From Glandiceps talaboti (lineage: Eukaryota > Hemichordata > Enteropneusta > Spengelidae), in contig NC_135550.1 in NCBI RefSeq assembly GCF_964340395.1, positions 2,603,501-2,667,500 of the forward strand: DNA of 64,000 nucleotides. Reading direction: 5' to 3'. Positions 23,312-36,336 of the stretch are shown in pieces; the first letter of the stretch is position 1; every line of letters begins with the position of its first letter. The notes under the pieces were generated by a model, which made no database searches, was not told the DNA's origin, and was given only the letters and a program-made list of their open reading frames with translations. The position numbers and the translations under genes were made by a program.

Positions 23312-26300
23312 CTTACCTACACGTGATGCAATATTGTTTACCTACAAGTGATGCAATATTGTTTACCTACAAGTGATGCAATATTGTTTACCTACAAGTG
23401 ATGCAATATTGTTTACCTACAAGTGATGCAATATTGTTTACCTACAAGTGATGCAATATTGTTTACCTACAAGTGATGCAATATTGTTTACCTACAAGTG
23501 ATGCAATATTGTTTACCTACAAGTGATGCAATATTGTTTACCTACAAGTGATGCAATATTGTTTACCTACAAGTGATGCAATATTGTTTACCTACAAGTG
23601 ATGCAATATTGTTTACCTACAAGTGATGCAATATTGTTTACCTACACGTGATGCAATATTGTTTACCTACACGTGATGCAATATTGTTTACCTACAAGTG
23701 ATGCAATATTGTTAACCTACAAGTGATGCAATATTGTTTACCTACAAGTGATGCAATATTGTTAACCTACAAGTGATGCAATATTGTTTACCTACAAGTG
23801 ATGCAATATTGTTTACCTACAAGTGATGCAATATTGTTTACCTACAAGTGATGCAATATTGTTTACCTACAAGTGATGCAATATTGTTTACCTACAAGTG
23901 ATGCAATATTGTTTACCTACACGTGATGCAATATTGTTTACCTACAAGTGATGCAATATTGTTTACCTACAAGTGATGCAATATTGTTTACCTACAAGTG
24001 ATGCAATATTGTTTACCTACAAGTGATGCAATATTGTTTACCTACAAGTGATGCAATATTGTTTACCTACAAGTGATGCAATATTGTTTACCTACAAGTG
24101 ATGCAATATTGTTTACCTACAAGTGATGCAATATTGTTTACCTACAAGTGATGCAATATTGTTTACCTACAAGTGATGCAATATTGTTTACCTACAAGTG
24201 ATGCAATATTGTTAACCTACAAGTGATGCAATATTGTTTACCTACAAGTGATGCAATATTGTTTACCTACAAGTGATGCAATATTGTTTACCTACAAGTG
24301 ATGCAATATTGTTTACCTACAAGTGATGCAATATTGTTTACCTACAAGTGATGCAATATTGTTTACCTACACGTGATGCAATATTGTTTACCTACAAGTG
24401 ATGCAATATTGTTTACCTACAAGTGATGCAATATTGTTTACCTACAAGTGATGCAATATTGTTTACCTACAAGTGATGCAATATTGTTTACCTACAAGTG
24501 ATGCAATATTGTTTACCTACAAGTGATGCAATATTGTTTACCTACAAGTGATGCAATATTGTTTACCTACACGTGATGCAATATTGTTTACCTACAAGTG
24601 ATGCAATATTGTTTACCTACAAGTGATGCAATATTGTTTACCTACAAGTGATGCAATATTGTTTACCTACAAGTGATGCAATATTGTTTACCTACAAGTG
24701 ATGCAATATTGTTTACCTACACGTGATGCAATATTGTTTACCTACAAGTGATGCAATATTGTTTACCTACAAGTGATGCAATATTGTTTACCTACAAGTG
24801 ATGCAATATTGTTTACCTACAAGTGATGCAATATTGTTTACCTACAAGTGATGCAATATTGTTTACCTACAAGTGATGCAATATTGTTTACCTACAAGTG
24901 ATGCAATATTGTTAACCTACAAGTGATGCAATATTGTTTACCTACAAGTGATGCAATATTGTTTACCTACGCGTGATGCAATATTGTTTACCTACAAGTG
25001 ATGCAATATTGTTTACCTACACGTGATGCAATATTGTTTACCTACACGTGATGCAATATTGTTTACCTACGCGTGATGCAATATTGTTTACCTACACGTG
25101 ATGCAATATTGTTTACCTACAAGTGATGCAATATTGTTTACCTACAAGTGATGCAATATTGTTTACCTACACGTGATGCAATATTGTTTACCTACAAGTG
25201 ATGCAATATTGTTTACCTACAAGTGATGCAATATTGTTTACCTACAAGTGATGCAATATTGTTTACCTAAACGTGATGCAATATTGTTAACCTACAAGTG
25301 ATGCAATATTGTTTACCTACAAGTGATGCAATATTGTTTACCTACAAGTGATGCAATATTGTTTACCTACAAGTGATGCAATATTGTTTACCTACAAGTG
25401 ATGCAATATTGTTTACCTACAAGTGATGCAATATTGTTTACCTACAAGTGATGCAATATTGTTTACCTACAAGTGATGCAATATTGTTTACCTACAAGTG
25501 ATGCAATATTGTTAACCTACAAGTGATGCAATATTGTTTACCTACACGTGATGCAATATTGTTAACCTACACGTGATGCAATATTGTTTACCTACAAGTG
25601 ATGCAATATTGTTTACCTACAAGTGATGCAATATTGTTTACCTACACGTGATGCAATATTGTTTACCTACAAGTGATGCAATATTGTTTACCTACAAGTG
25701 ATGCAATATTGTTAACCTACAAGTGATGCAATATTGTTTACCTACAAGTGATGCAATATTGTTTACCTACAAGTGATGCAATATTGTTTACCTACAAGTG
25801 ATGCAATATTGTTTACCTACAAGTGATGCAATATTGTTTACCTACAAGTGATGCAATATTGTTAACCTACAAGTGATGTAATATTGTTAACCTACACGTG
25901 ATGCAATATTGTTTACCTACAAGTGATGCAATATTGTTTACCTACACGTGATGCAATATTGTTAACCTACAAGTGATGCAATATTGTTTACCTACAAGTG
26001 ATGCAATATTGTTTACCTACACGTGATGCAATATTGTTTACCTACAAGTGATGCAATATTGTTTACCTACGCGTGATGCAATATTGTTTACCTACAAGTG
26101 ATGCAATATTGTTTACCTACACGTGATGCAATATTGTTTACCTACACGTGATGCAATATTGTTTACCTACGCGTGATGCAATATTGTTTACCTACACGTG
26201 ATGCAATATTGTTTACCTACAAGTGATGCAATATTGTTTACCTACAAGTGATGCAATATTGTTTACCTACAAGTGATGCAATATTGTTTACCTACAAGTG

Positions 26301-28316
26301 ATGCAATATTGTTTACCTACAAGTGATGCAATATTGTTTACCTACAAGTGATGCAATATTGTTTACCTACACGTGATGCAATATTGTTAACCTACAAGTG
26401 ATGCAATATTGTTTACCTACAAGTGATGCAATATTGTTAACCTACAAGTGATGCAATATTGTTTACCTACAAGTGATGCAATATTGTTTACCTACAAGTG
26501 ATGCAATATTGTTTACCTACAAGTGATGCAATATTGTTTACCTACAAGTGATGCAATATTGTTTACCTACAAGTGATGCAATATTGTTAACCTACAAGTG
26601 ATGCAATATTGTTTACCTACACGTGATGCAATATTGTTAACCTACACGTGATGCAATATTGTTTACCTACAAGTGATGCAATATTGTTTACCTACAAGTG
26701 ATGCAATATTGTTTACCTACACGTGATGCAATATTGTTTACCTACAAGTGATGCAATATTGTTTACCTACACGTGATGCAATATTGTTAACCTACAAGTA
26801 ATGCAATATTGTTTACCTACAAGTGATGCAATATTGTTAACCTACAAGTGATGCAATATTGTTTACCTACAAGTGATGCAATATTGTTTACCTACACGTG
26901 ATGCAATATTGTTTACCTACAAGTGATGCAATATTGTTTACCTACACGTGATGCAATATTGTTAACCTACAAGTAATGCAATATTGTTTACCTACAAGTG
27001 ATGCAATATTGTTAACCTACAAGTGATGCAATATTGTTTACCTACAAGTGATGCAATATTGTTTACCTACAAGTGATGCAATATTGTTTACCTACAAGTG
27101 ATGCAATATTGTTTACCTACAAGTGATGCAATATTGTTTACCTACAAGTGATGCAATATTGTTTACCTACAAGTGATGCAATATTGTTTACCTACAAGTG
27201 ATGCAATATTGTTTACCTACACGTGATGCAATATTGTTTACCTACAAGTGATGCAATATTGTTTACCTACACGTGATGCAATATTGTTAACCTACAAGTA
27301 ATGCAATATTGTTTACCTACAAGTGATGCAATATTGTTAACCTACACGTGATGCAATATTGTTTACCTACAAGTGATGCAATATTGTTTACCTACAAGTG
27401 ATGCAATATTGTTTACCTACAAGTGATGCAATATTGTTTACCTACAAGTGATGCAATATTGTTTACCTACAAGTGATGCAATATTGTTTACCTACAAGTG
27501 ATGCAATATTGTTTACCTACAAGTGATGCAATATTGTTTACCTACAAGTGATGCAATATTGTTAACCTACACGTGATGCAATATTGTTTACCTACAAGTG
27601 ATGCAATATTGTTTACCTACAAGTGATGCAATATTGTTTACCTACAAGTGATGCAATATTGTTTACCTACAAGTGATGCAATATTGTTTACCTACACGTG
27701 ATGCAATATTGTTTACCTACAAGTGATGCAATATTGTTTACCTACAAGTGATGCAATATTGTTTACCTACAAGTGATGCAATATTGTTTACCTACAAGTG
27801 ATGCAATATTGTTTACCTACAAGTGATGCAATATTGTTAACCTACAAGTGATGCAATATTGTTTACCTACAAGTGATGCAATATTGTTTACCTACAAGTG
27901 ATGCAATATTGTTTACCTACACGTGATGCAATATTGTTAACCTACACGTGATGCAATATTGTTTACCTACAAGTGATGCAATATTGTTTACCTACAAGTG
28001 ATGCAATATTGTTTACCTACACGTGATGCAATATTGTTAACCTACAAGTGATGCAATATTGTTTACCTACAAGTGATGCAATATTGTTAACCTACAAGTG
28101 ATGCAATATTGTTTACCTACAAGTGATGCAATATTGTTTACCTACAAGTGATGCAATATTGTTTACCTACAAGTGATGCAATATTGTTAACCTACAAGTG
28201 ATGCAATATTGTTTACCTACAAGTGATGCAATATTGTTAACCTACAAGTGATGCAATATTGTTTACCTACAAGTGATGCAATATTGTTTACCTACAAGTG
28301 ATGCAATATTGTTTAC
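23312..28316. repeat. Giant 25-bp satellite-like array, about 200 copies
   Basis: The unit is GTTTACCTACAAGTG plus ATGCAATATT. Almost all variation is at two places: AAGTG/ACGTG/GCGTG, and GTTTAC/GTTAAC. A rare AAGTAATG form also occurs. The period is not a multiple of 3 and no long frame exists. Variant order repeats at a distance of 1,100 bp (44 units), showing block duplication. The left end begins with a CTTACCTACACGTG copy and the right end stops cleanly in GTTTAC|AGCAT. There are no flanking target-site or transposon signals. Confidence 0.98.
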
Positions 28317-28868
28317 AGCATACTATTATTATGAGTAAGTTACGTTACCTAGCAACACATTTTCAAAAAAAAAAAACATTCCAGTTGCAGCTAGTGCACC
28401 ATTAATAAATACAGACTTGTACACGTTATACTGAGTTTATTGATGTTACAACATCAGAAATAAATGACATCAGCCTGAGTTATTATGATTCTTTCCCTCT
28501 TGTCATATTGCACAGTAAACTTAAAGCACTGCCTGTTATTTTCACATATCCTGACATCCAAATCTGTCAGCACAGTTGTCAAGTCTAAATGTCAATGAGT
28601 CCATTTGTTGAAGTGGCTAGCTCACAATCTCCAAGTTGCCAAGTTGACTATTTGCCACTGCCATTCCTTTCTGAAAGTCCTCAGACAAGATTTGAGTCAT
28701 AATAGTGGCCCAGTCATCAAAGTTGTATTATTTGAGACCTGGTAGGACAGCACTTGCTGTGTGAAGGATTTGATTCCATGTGCTTATAGAGGCAGTAACT
28801 TGTGTGTCCCCAAGGGGTTGTAGTGACATTATATCCCTACCCAGGGTAATAATTATAAAATACTTTTA
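28317..28868. other. Unique spacer between two large arrays
   Basis: CpG-poor sequence. On the minus strand a varied frame (28,617-28,727; FDDWATIMTQILSEDFQKGM, ending GNLEIVS and a stop) looks protein-like. However, an in-frame stop lies directly upstream with no acceptor between, so it is not called. Confidence 0.4.
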
Positions 28869-30815
28869 TACTTTAATACACAGTATATACACTGTAGTAC
28901 TTTAATACACAGTATGTACACTGTAGTACTTTAATACACAGTATATACACTGTAGTACTTTAATACACAGTATATACACTGTAGTACTTTAATACACAGT
29001 ATATACACTGTAGTACTTTAATACACAGTATATACACTGTAGTACTTTGATACACAGCATATACACTGTAGTACTTTAATACACAGTATATACACTGCAG
29101 TACTTTAATACACAGTATATACACTGCAGTACTTTAATACACAGTATATACACTGTAGTACTTTAATACACAGTATATACACTATAGTACTTTAATACAC
29201 AGTATATACACTGTAGTACTTTAATACACAGCATATACACTGTAGTACTTTAATACACAGTATATACACTGTAGTACTTTAATACACAGCATATACACTG
29301 TAGTACTTTAATACACAGTATATACACTGTAGTACTTTAATACACAGTATATACACTGTAGTACTTTAATACACAGTATGTACACTGTAGTACTTTAATA
29401 CACAGTATGTACACTGTAGTACTTTAATACACAGTATATACACTGTAGTACTTTAATACACAGTATATACACTGTAGTACTTTGATACACAGCATATACA
29501 CTGTAGTACTTTAATACACAGTTTATACACTGTAGTACTTTAATACACATCATATACACTGTAGTACTTTAATACACAGTACATACACTGTAGTACTTTA
29601 ATACACATCATATACACTGTAGTACTTTAATACACAGTATGTACACTGTAGTACTTTAATACACAGTATATACACTGTAGTACTTTAATACACAGTATAT
29701 ACACTGTAGTACTTTAATACACAGTATATACACTGTAGTACTTTAATACACAGTATATACACTGTAGTACTTTAATACACAGTATATACACTGTAGTACT
29801 TTAATACACATCATATACACTGTAGTACTTTAATACACAGTTTATACACTGTAGTACTTTAATACACATCATATACACTGTAGTACTTTAATACACAGTA
29901 CATACACTGTAGTACTTTAATACACATCATATACACTGTAGTACTTTAATACACAGTACATACACTGTAGTACTTTAATACACAGTATATACACTGTAGT
30001 ACTTTAATACACAGTATATACACTGTAGTACTTTAATACACAGTATATACACTGTAGTACTTTAATACACAGTATATACACTGCAGTACTTTAATACACA
30101 GTATATACACTGTAGTACTTTAATACACAGTATATACACTGTAGTACTTTAATACACAGTATATACACTGTAGTACTTTAATACACAGTACATACACTGT
30201 AGTACTTTAATACACAGTATATACACTGTAGTACTTTAATACACAGTATATACACTGCAGTACTTTAATACACAGTATATACACTGTAGTACTTTAATAC
30301 ACAGTATATACACTGTAGTACTTTGATACACAGCATATACACTGTAGTACTTTAATACACAGTTTATACACTGTAGTACTTTAATACACAGTATATACAC
30401 TGTAGTACTTTAATACACAGTATGTACACTGTAGTACTTTAATACACAGTATATACACTGTAGTACTTTAATACACAGTATGTACACTGTAGTACTTTAA
30501 TACACAGTTTATACACTGTAGTACTTTAATACACAGTATATACACTGTAGTACTTTAATACACAGTATATACACTGTAGTACTTTAATACACAGTATATA
30601 CACTGTAGTACTTTAATACACAGTTTATACACTGTAGTACTTTAATACACAGTATATACACTGTAGTACTTTAATACACAGTATGTACACTGTAGTACTT
30701 TAATACACAGTATGTACACTGTAGTACTTTAATACACAGTATATACACTGTAGTACTTTAATACACAGTATATACACTGTAGTACTTTAATACACAGTAT
30801 ATACACTGTAGTACT
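28869..30815. repeat. 29-bp minisatellite with near-palindromic unit, about 67 copies
   Basis: The unit is AGTACTTTAATACACAG plus TATATACACTGT. The segment TACANNGTATATACNNTGTA is an imperfect palindrome and AGTACT is a perfect one. Most substitutions fall in the central dinucleotides (GTATAT, GTATGT, GCATAT, GTTTAT, GTACAT, TCATAT), while the flanks stay constant. Confidence 0.97.
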
Positions 30816-31935
30816 ATGTTATGTTGTTCAAGGATAGTCTTGTAATTAATTATCTATCTGTAGAACACCTCTAAGTTAGTCTAACTAATCATTTATTTTG
30901 TGCAAATGAGTTTACATATCAATCTGGTAACATAATGAAATGGAACACCAAAAAATAGGTACAGTTTTAAAATGTATTACGTGTGTGTAATTCAGCAAAA
31001 TTGCAATGAATATGTATCAAGTTTACTCCTATGTAAATTTTGTCCCAATTTCTACAAGTTAACTAATATAATAACATGTGTGAACTGTAACTGATTTACC
31101 AAGATAATGTTACAGTATGTTATCAAATAAACATATACAGGTGTCATGCACTGTTCTCAAAATCCTTCAGCTATTTCAGACCATTTGATTAGTTGATATT
31201 AAGATTGAAAGAATGTTGGGTGTGACCCTCACCTAGATTTTTACATACACACCAGTACAGCTGTTTTGTCGTGGGTTTTCAGTTGTTAGGAATTGAAATT
31301 CAGCGCACACTTTAGATATGTACCTACATTGTCCTGAGAATATATTTTGCACAATCATTACAGAAAAAAAAGGCAAATAAAATACACATAAATTGAATTT
31401 CTTTACTTCAGTTCAGACTCCTAGATAAATGTTGGGTGTAGCCACTCCATAGACTTGGTATGAGTGTACATGAATTGTAATGGCCAATAACTGGTCAACG
31501 TGAAATGTTCTCAGTTATGACTTTCTCTTCAGAATGTTAGGAGAACATTAATCTTTATAGTGTATTATATGTTGTCAAAATAGAATGACTGTCATTGGAA
31601 ACACAAACAACATAGTCTGAAAGAAATGGGTTAAGTTTTGACATTTTGAAGTCTAGTGACCTGACATGACTTCTATTCTGTATGTTTTGATAGAATTAAA
31701 TTCTCTGCCTCAAGGTTTGATTGGATTTCATATATAATAATATTAATCCTGTATCCTATGTATTAGGTGTGTCATCATTACAAGTTATCAGTCAGTGCAA
31801 TTATTATTAATCTTATAAGGAAGTCAAATCAACTTTAATTGTCATTGATAAAATAATAAATTAATAATAATTATAGACAGACCTATCAAGAAAGGGGAAA
31901 CAAGTCAAAAGACAGGTTGTGTGAGTGTCATTTTT
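30816..31935. other. Unique AT-rich DNA, no supported gene
   Basis: Only about four CpGs per kb. No repeat, hairpin or coding signal was recognised. There is an AT-rich segment near 31,740-31,880. Confidence 0.5.
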
Positions 31936-32115
31936 AGCACAGCTGAACTCCTTAGGTTCAGTAGTGCTATTGGCATGGCAAAGTGTCTGTCTGTCTGTCT
32001 GTCTGTGTGTGTTTGTTTGTTTGTATGTGTGTGTGTGTGTGTGTGTGTGTCTGTGTCTGTGTGTGTCTGTCTGTCTGTCTGTCTGTCTGTGTAAGTGTGT
32101 CTGTGTCTGTCTGTG

Positions 32116-32213
<98 letters not shown>

Positions 32214-33130
32214 CAACTTATATATAATAACCGATGGACCAATTGCCATGATATTTGGTGGGTGTATTACCTTGGGTGTGTAGTTGGGAAATTGTTCAAA
32301 TCAAAATGATCTTACCACCGGTATGTGATTTGGGTAAAAAAATATATGATTTTTGGTCAAAAAATTTAAATTCAAAAACTACAGGGCAGATTGGGCTGAA
32401 ATTTGATGGGAACTTTCTTCAGAGTGATTAAGAATTGTTCATGACATGATGATCCTGTCAGTGATATGCAAATTAGGTCTAAAATTATGTCTTTTTGGTC
32501 AAAAAGCTATAATGCAAAACTACCGAGTAGATTGGGCAGGAATTTAATGTGGTGCATCTGGGGATGTGTAGATGAAGCTGTATTCATAATGTGATGAACC
32601 CATCAGTGATATGCAAATTATGTCTAAAAATATCAATTTTGGTCAAAAACTTATATCTTGAAAACTGCATGATGAATGGATTAAAACTTGGTAGGGATGT
32701 TTCAGGAGGTATTCAGGAGGTTATTGTTGAAAACATTTTGAGGGTTGCCCTAACAACCATGACCATGCCCTTAGCAACAGTGAACTGATGATGAATATTA
32801 CTAAGATAACAACAGGGATGGGTCAGTAAATGAATAAATATTTTTATAATGTATGCAAATATGAACTAGCATCAGGACCATGCCCATAGCAATGACTAAA
32901 TGATGGTTTATATTGCAAAGATGAAAAGTGGAAAAGGTAGGCAAATTAATAAAGATTCCAAAAATGTATGCAAATATGCCCAGCAACAAGACCACGCCCA
33001 TAACAACAGCCAACTACAGTTGTGCTACAGCACCATTGGTGGTATTTTTATAACATGTGTGACATGAATGATAGTTTCTGTTGAACAGACAGACTGACTG
33101 ACAGATCGACATGCACACAGTCAGATATAA
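31936..33130. repeat. Probable interspersed repeat element with GTCT/GT microsatellite core
   Basis: It starts with an imperfect hairpin at 31,936-31,968 (AGCACAGCTGAAC facing GTTCAGTAGTGCT, 11 of 13 paired). A (GTCT)n and (GT)n tract follows at 31,981-32,210. Then come three degenerate ~130-bp sub-repeats, with GATATGCAAATTA, TTTTTGGTCAAAAA and AARACTRC segments, near 32,330, 32,470 and 32,610. It closes with CCATGCCCATAGCAAC-like segments repeated near 32,760, 32,880 and 32,990, and GCTACAGCACCATTGG near 33,025. The modular decay suggests an old non-autonomous element. The family is not known to me. Confidence 0.5.
31981..32210. repeat. Compound (GTCT)n/(GT)n microsatellite
   Basis: GTCT-type repeats and GT repeats are interspersed, with an uninterrupted GT tract of about 44 dinucleotides at the right end. 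The cysteine/valine or histidine/threonine frames over it are artefacts. Confidence 0.97.
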
Positions 33131-33762
33131 CCAATATATGTTTACCAGTACCGGTAATAGTGTTGTGGTGCTACCATGTGGGTGTACTTAAAGTCTAGAC
33201 ACTAGAGATAACTGATAAAATATGGATGTTTCGGTAGAATTTGTCTATGACTGTCATGTAACTACCACAACAGGACCAAAACCAGATATCAGTAAGTGAG
33301 TTGACGTGACCCATAGATAGTCTACATTGCCTGCCAACAACCACGTAAACCCAGCATATCAATCAGATAAAGTAGGGTGCTATCAAGTGATTTATTTTCA
33401 TCTTCCCCAAGTCCGCCCAATAGCTATGTGTCAAGCCTTGCTATTATTAGCCTGGTTGGATTAAAGTTGATCTGAGAATTAATCACAATATATCATAGAC
33501 TGCCAAAGTTTTCTGACCTTTTTAAATGCCCCGGCAATAGAAATTGGTTTGATAACTGTTTCCCACAGTTGTTAGTAGAGAATCATAACTAGTTTATCAT
33601 GGTGAACTGATAACCACCCAAAATGTTGGAGAACAAATACCAGAAAGATGTCATTATTATTAGTCATGGCTGCGAGTAATCCAAAAATTTAGGATTGGTA
33701 TCTCAAAATGATGCCACAAGCTGATGTTGAAGGATCATGCTAGTGAAGATGTAGTGATATTC

Positions 33763-33797
<35 letters not shown>

Positions 33798-34170
33798 GAA
33801 TGGTTGTTTATCAGGTAGCTGATTTGCATGATTTAACTTACTTCTGTAATTCTTGATATAAAATGAACAACACAAAGGCATGTATTTTACATGCTTTAGG
33901 TTGATATAAAACATTCATTTACATTGCCACACAGAACTAACAGACTCAACTATATATAGTATACAGGAGATTTCCATATGAATGAGATCATTAATTTCAA
34001 ATTTGGGGTTGAAAGTTCATTTTGATAAAACATACCTATGCATTCAATGCAGGCAGCGATGTCAAGCAGATTGTTGCCAATAGTTTCTTGACGTTAAACT
34101 TATATGAAAGGTAGATATGAATTAAGCCATAAAAATAAAGTGTCATTGTTTTTTCTTTATTCTGTTTCAG
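33131..34170. other. Unique DNA, presumed last intron of the WD40 gene
   Basis: It contains a (TTG)n run at 33,763-33,798. It ends in a strong splice acceptor: a T-rich tract (TTGTTTTTTCTTTATTCTG) and TTTCAG at 34,165-34,170. No upstream WD40 exon was recognised here. Confidence 0.45.
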
Positions 34171-34221
34171 TTGGTGACGGCGTCAATGGATGGAAAGATA
34201 AGATTATACAGTAACAGATGA
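34171..34221 (+). CDS. Terminal coding exon of a WD40-repeat protein
   Basis: After a textbook 3' splice site the frame reads LVTASMDGKIRLYSNR and stops at TGA (34,219-34,221, with a second TGA next to it). L-V-T-A-S-x-D-G-K-I-R-L-Y is the signature end of a WD40 blade (usually ...TASxDGxIRLWD), forming strands b, c and d. Here the terminal W-D position is replaced by Y-S. The exon begins in phase 0. It would close a beta-propeller, a scaffold for protein-protein contacts. Which WD40 protein it is cannot be told from 16 residues, and earlier blades must lie upstream, across the repeat-filled introns or outside the window. Downstream sequence fits a long 3' UTR. Confidence 0.7.
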   Translation: MVTASMDGKIRLYSNR

Positions 34222-34415
34222 TGAAAACCAGAGGCAGACAACTGTTTAGGATAGTGTCTGTGATATCTTCACCCCTACATAAACTAACATTTGGTATGCT
34301 AATACATGGAGAATGCATTCAATGTATATACATGAACAGTTAGATGGACTTGACAGATGGAAATTTCTTTCTCTTTGCAAGGTGAAACAGATTTGAGAAG
34401 AGCAACAAATTTCCA

Positions 34416-34610
34416 ATATTGGGTTGGACATATGGTAAACCCAGTCTGTTCACACTATTGGGTTGGACATATGGTAAACCCAGTCTGTTCACACTATTGG
34501 GTTGGACAGATGGTAAACCCAGTCTGTTCACACTATTGGGTTGGACATATGGTAAACCCAGTCTGTTCACACTATTGGGTTGGACAGATGGTAAACCCAG
34601 TCTGTTCACA
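34416..34610. repeat. 39-bp tandem repeat, 5 copies
   Basis: The unit is ATTGGGTTGGACATATGG plus TAAACCCAGTCTGTTCACACT, alternating CATATGG and CAGATGG. The period is a multiple of 3, so frames stay open on both strands. It appears to be an expanded copy of the degenerate repeat that fills the surrounding 2 kb. Confidence 0.93.
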
Positions 34611-34629
34611 AGGTTACTTTAATAGATGG

Positions 34630-35275
34630 GGAAAAGACCTTGATTGTCACGTGATAAATTGGATTTCCACCTGTCCGGCATCATATTGAAAATTTCTGTC
34701 TCTTTTCAAGGTAAATAAGATTAAAAAACGACCATGATAGCAATGTAAACATAGCAACAATTTTTGTAATACTTTGCTTGACAGATGGAAAATCTCAATT
34801 CATTGTAAATTAAAAACAGATTACAAACTACCAACATAGCAATTTTGACTGTTTGTAAGGTGATAGAAATGAGAAAAGACATGTGAAAAATTGGATTATT
34901 AACCTGCCCAGCCTAAAATTTACATCTCTTTACCAGGTAAAAATTAGTAAATACCAAAATAAAAGAATGTGATAAAACAACAATTCCCAAACTTGGACAG
35001 ATGTAAAATCTGTCTCATTTGCAAAGGTCCAGGCAGCCATGGAAACATAACTATATCATATTGGGCCGGACAAATGGAAAATCCAGTCTGTTCTCAATGT
35101 TTAAAAAGACCATGATAGTCATGTGATAAATTGGATTTCCACCTGTCCGGCATTATATTGAAATCTGTCTCTTTTCAAGGTAAATATGGTTAAAAAAACG
35201 ACCATGATAGCAATGTAAACATAACAACAATTTGCAATACTTCTCTGGACAGATGGACAATCTTGTCTCGTTTGA
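34630..35275. repeat. Diverged direct duplication, offset about 472 bp
   Basis: The block at about 34,630-34,810 and the block at about 35,102-35,275 share GTGATAAATTGGATTTCCAC, CTGTCCGGCATNATATTGAA, TCTCTTTTCAAGGTAAAT and ACGACCATGATAGCAATG in the same order. The intervening DNA holds weaker copies of the same motif set. Confidence 0.85.
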
Positions 35276-35290
35276 AGATTTAAAAAATGA

Positions 35291-36336
35291 GTCAAGACCA
35301 TGGCAGTCATATGAAAATAGCCAAGACCATGGTAGTCATATGAAAATAGCCAAGACCATGGCAGCCATACGAAGATAGCCAAGACCATGGCAGTCATACG
35401 AAAATAGCCAAGACAAGGGCAGTCATATGAAAATAGCCAAGACCATGGCAGTCATACGAAAATAGCCAAGACCATGGCAGTCATACAAAAATAGCCAAGA
35501 CAATGGCAGTCATACAAAAATAGCCAAGACCATGGTAGTCATACGAAAATAGCCAAGACAACGGCAGTCATATGAAAATAGCCAAGACCATGGCAGTCAT
35601 ATGAAAATAGCCAAGACCATGGTAGTCATATGAAAATAGCCAAGACCATGGCAGTCATATGAAAATAGCCAAGACCATGGCAGTCATACGAAAATAGCCA
35701 AGACCATGGCAGTCATACAAAAATAGCCAAGACCATGGTAGTCATACGAAAATAGCCAAGACAACGGCAGTCATATGAAAATAGCCAAGACCATGGCAGT
35801 CATATGAAAATAGCCAAGACCATGGCAGTCATACGAAAATAGCCAAGACCATGGCAGTCATACATAAATAGCCAAGGCCATGGCAGTCATACGAAAATAG
35901 CCAAGACAACAGCAGTCATATGAAAATAGCCAAGACCATGGTAGTCATACGAAAATAGCCAAGACCATGGCAGTCATATGAAAATAGCCAAGACCATGGC
36001 AGTCATATGAAAATAGCCAAGACCATGGCAGTCATACATAAATAGCCAAGACCGTGACAGTCATACGAAAATAGCCAAGACAACGGCAGTCATATGAAAA
36101 TAGCCAAGACCATGGTAGTCATACGAAAATAGCCAAGACCATGGCAGTCATACATAAATAGCCAAGACCATGGTAGTTATACGAAAATAGCCAAGACCAT
36201 GGTAGTCATACATAAATAGCCAAGACCATGGCAGTCATACATAAATAGCCAAGACCATGGTAGTCATACATAAATAGCCAAGACAACGGTAGTCATACAT
36301 AAATAGCCAAGACAACGGTAGTCATATGAAAATAGC
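35291..36336. repeat. 29-bp minisatellite, about 36 copies
   Basis: The unit is ATAGCCAAGACCATGGCAG plus TCATATGAAA. Variants are TACGAAA, TACATAA, TACAAAA, GGTAG and ACAACGG. Variant order repeats in blocks, for example the set around 35,520-35,580 and that around 35,740-35,790. Confidence 0.95.

Noticed and set aside
23312-28316. CRISPR array
   Set aside because: There are no unique spacers: the whole 25 bp is repeated, the DNA is eukaryotic in character, and no cas genes are present.
31905-32309. Cysteine/valine-rich or histidine/threonine-rich small proteins
   Set aside because: Translation of GT and GTCT microsatellites.
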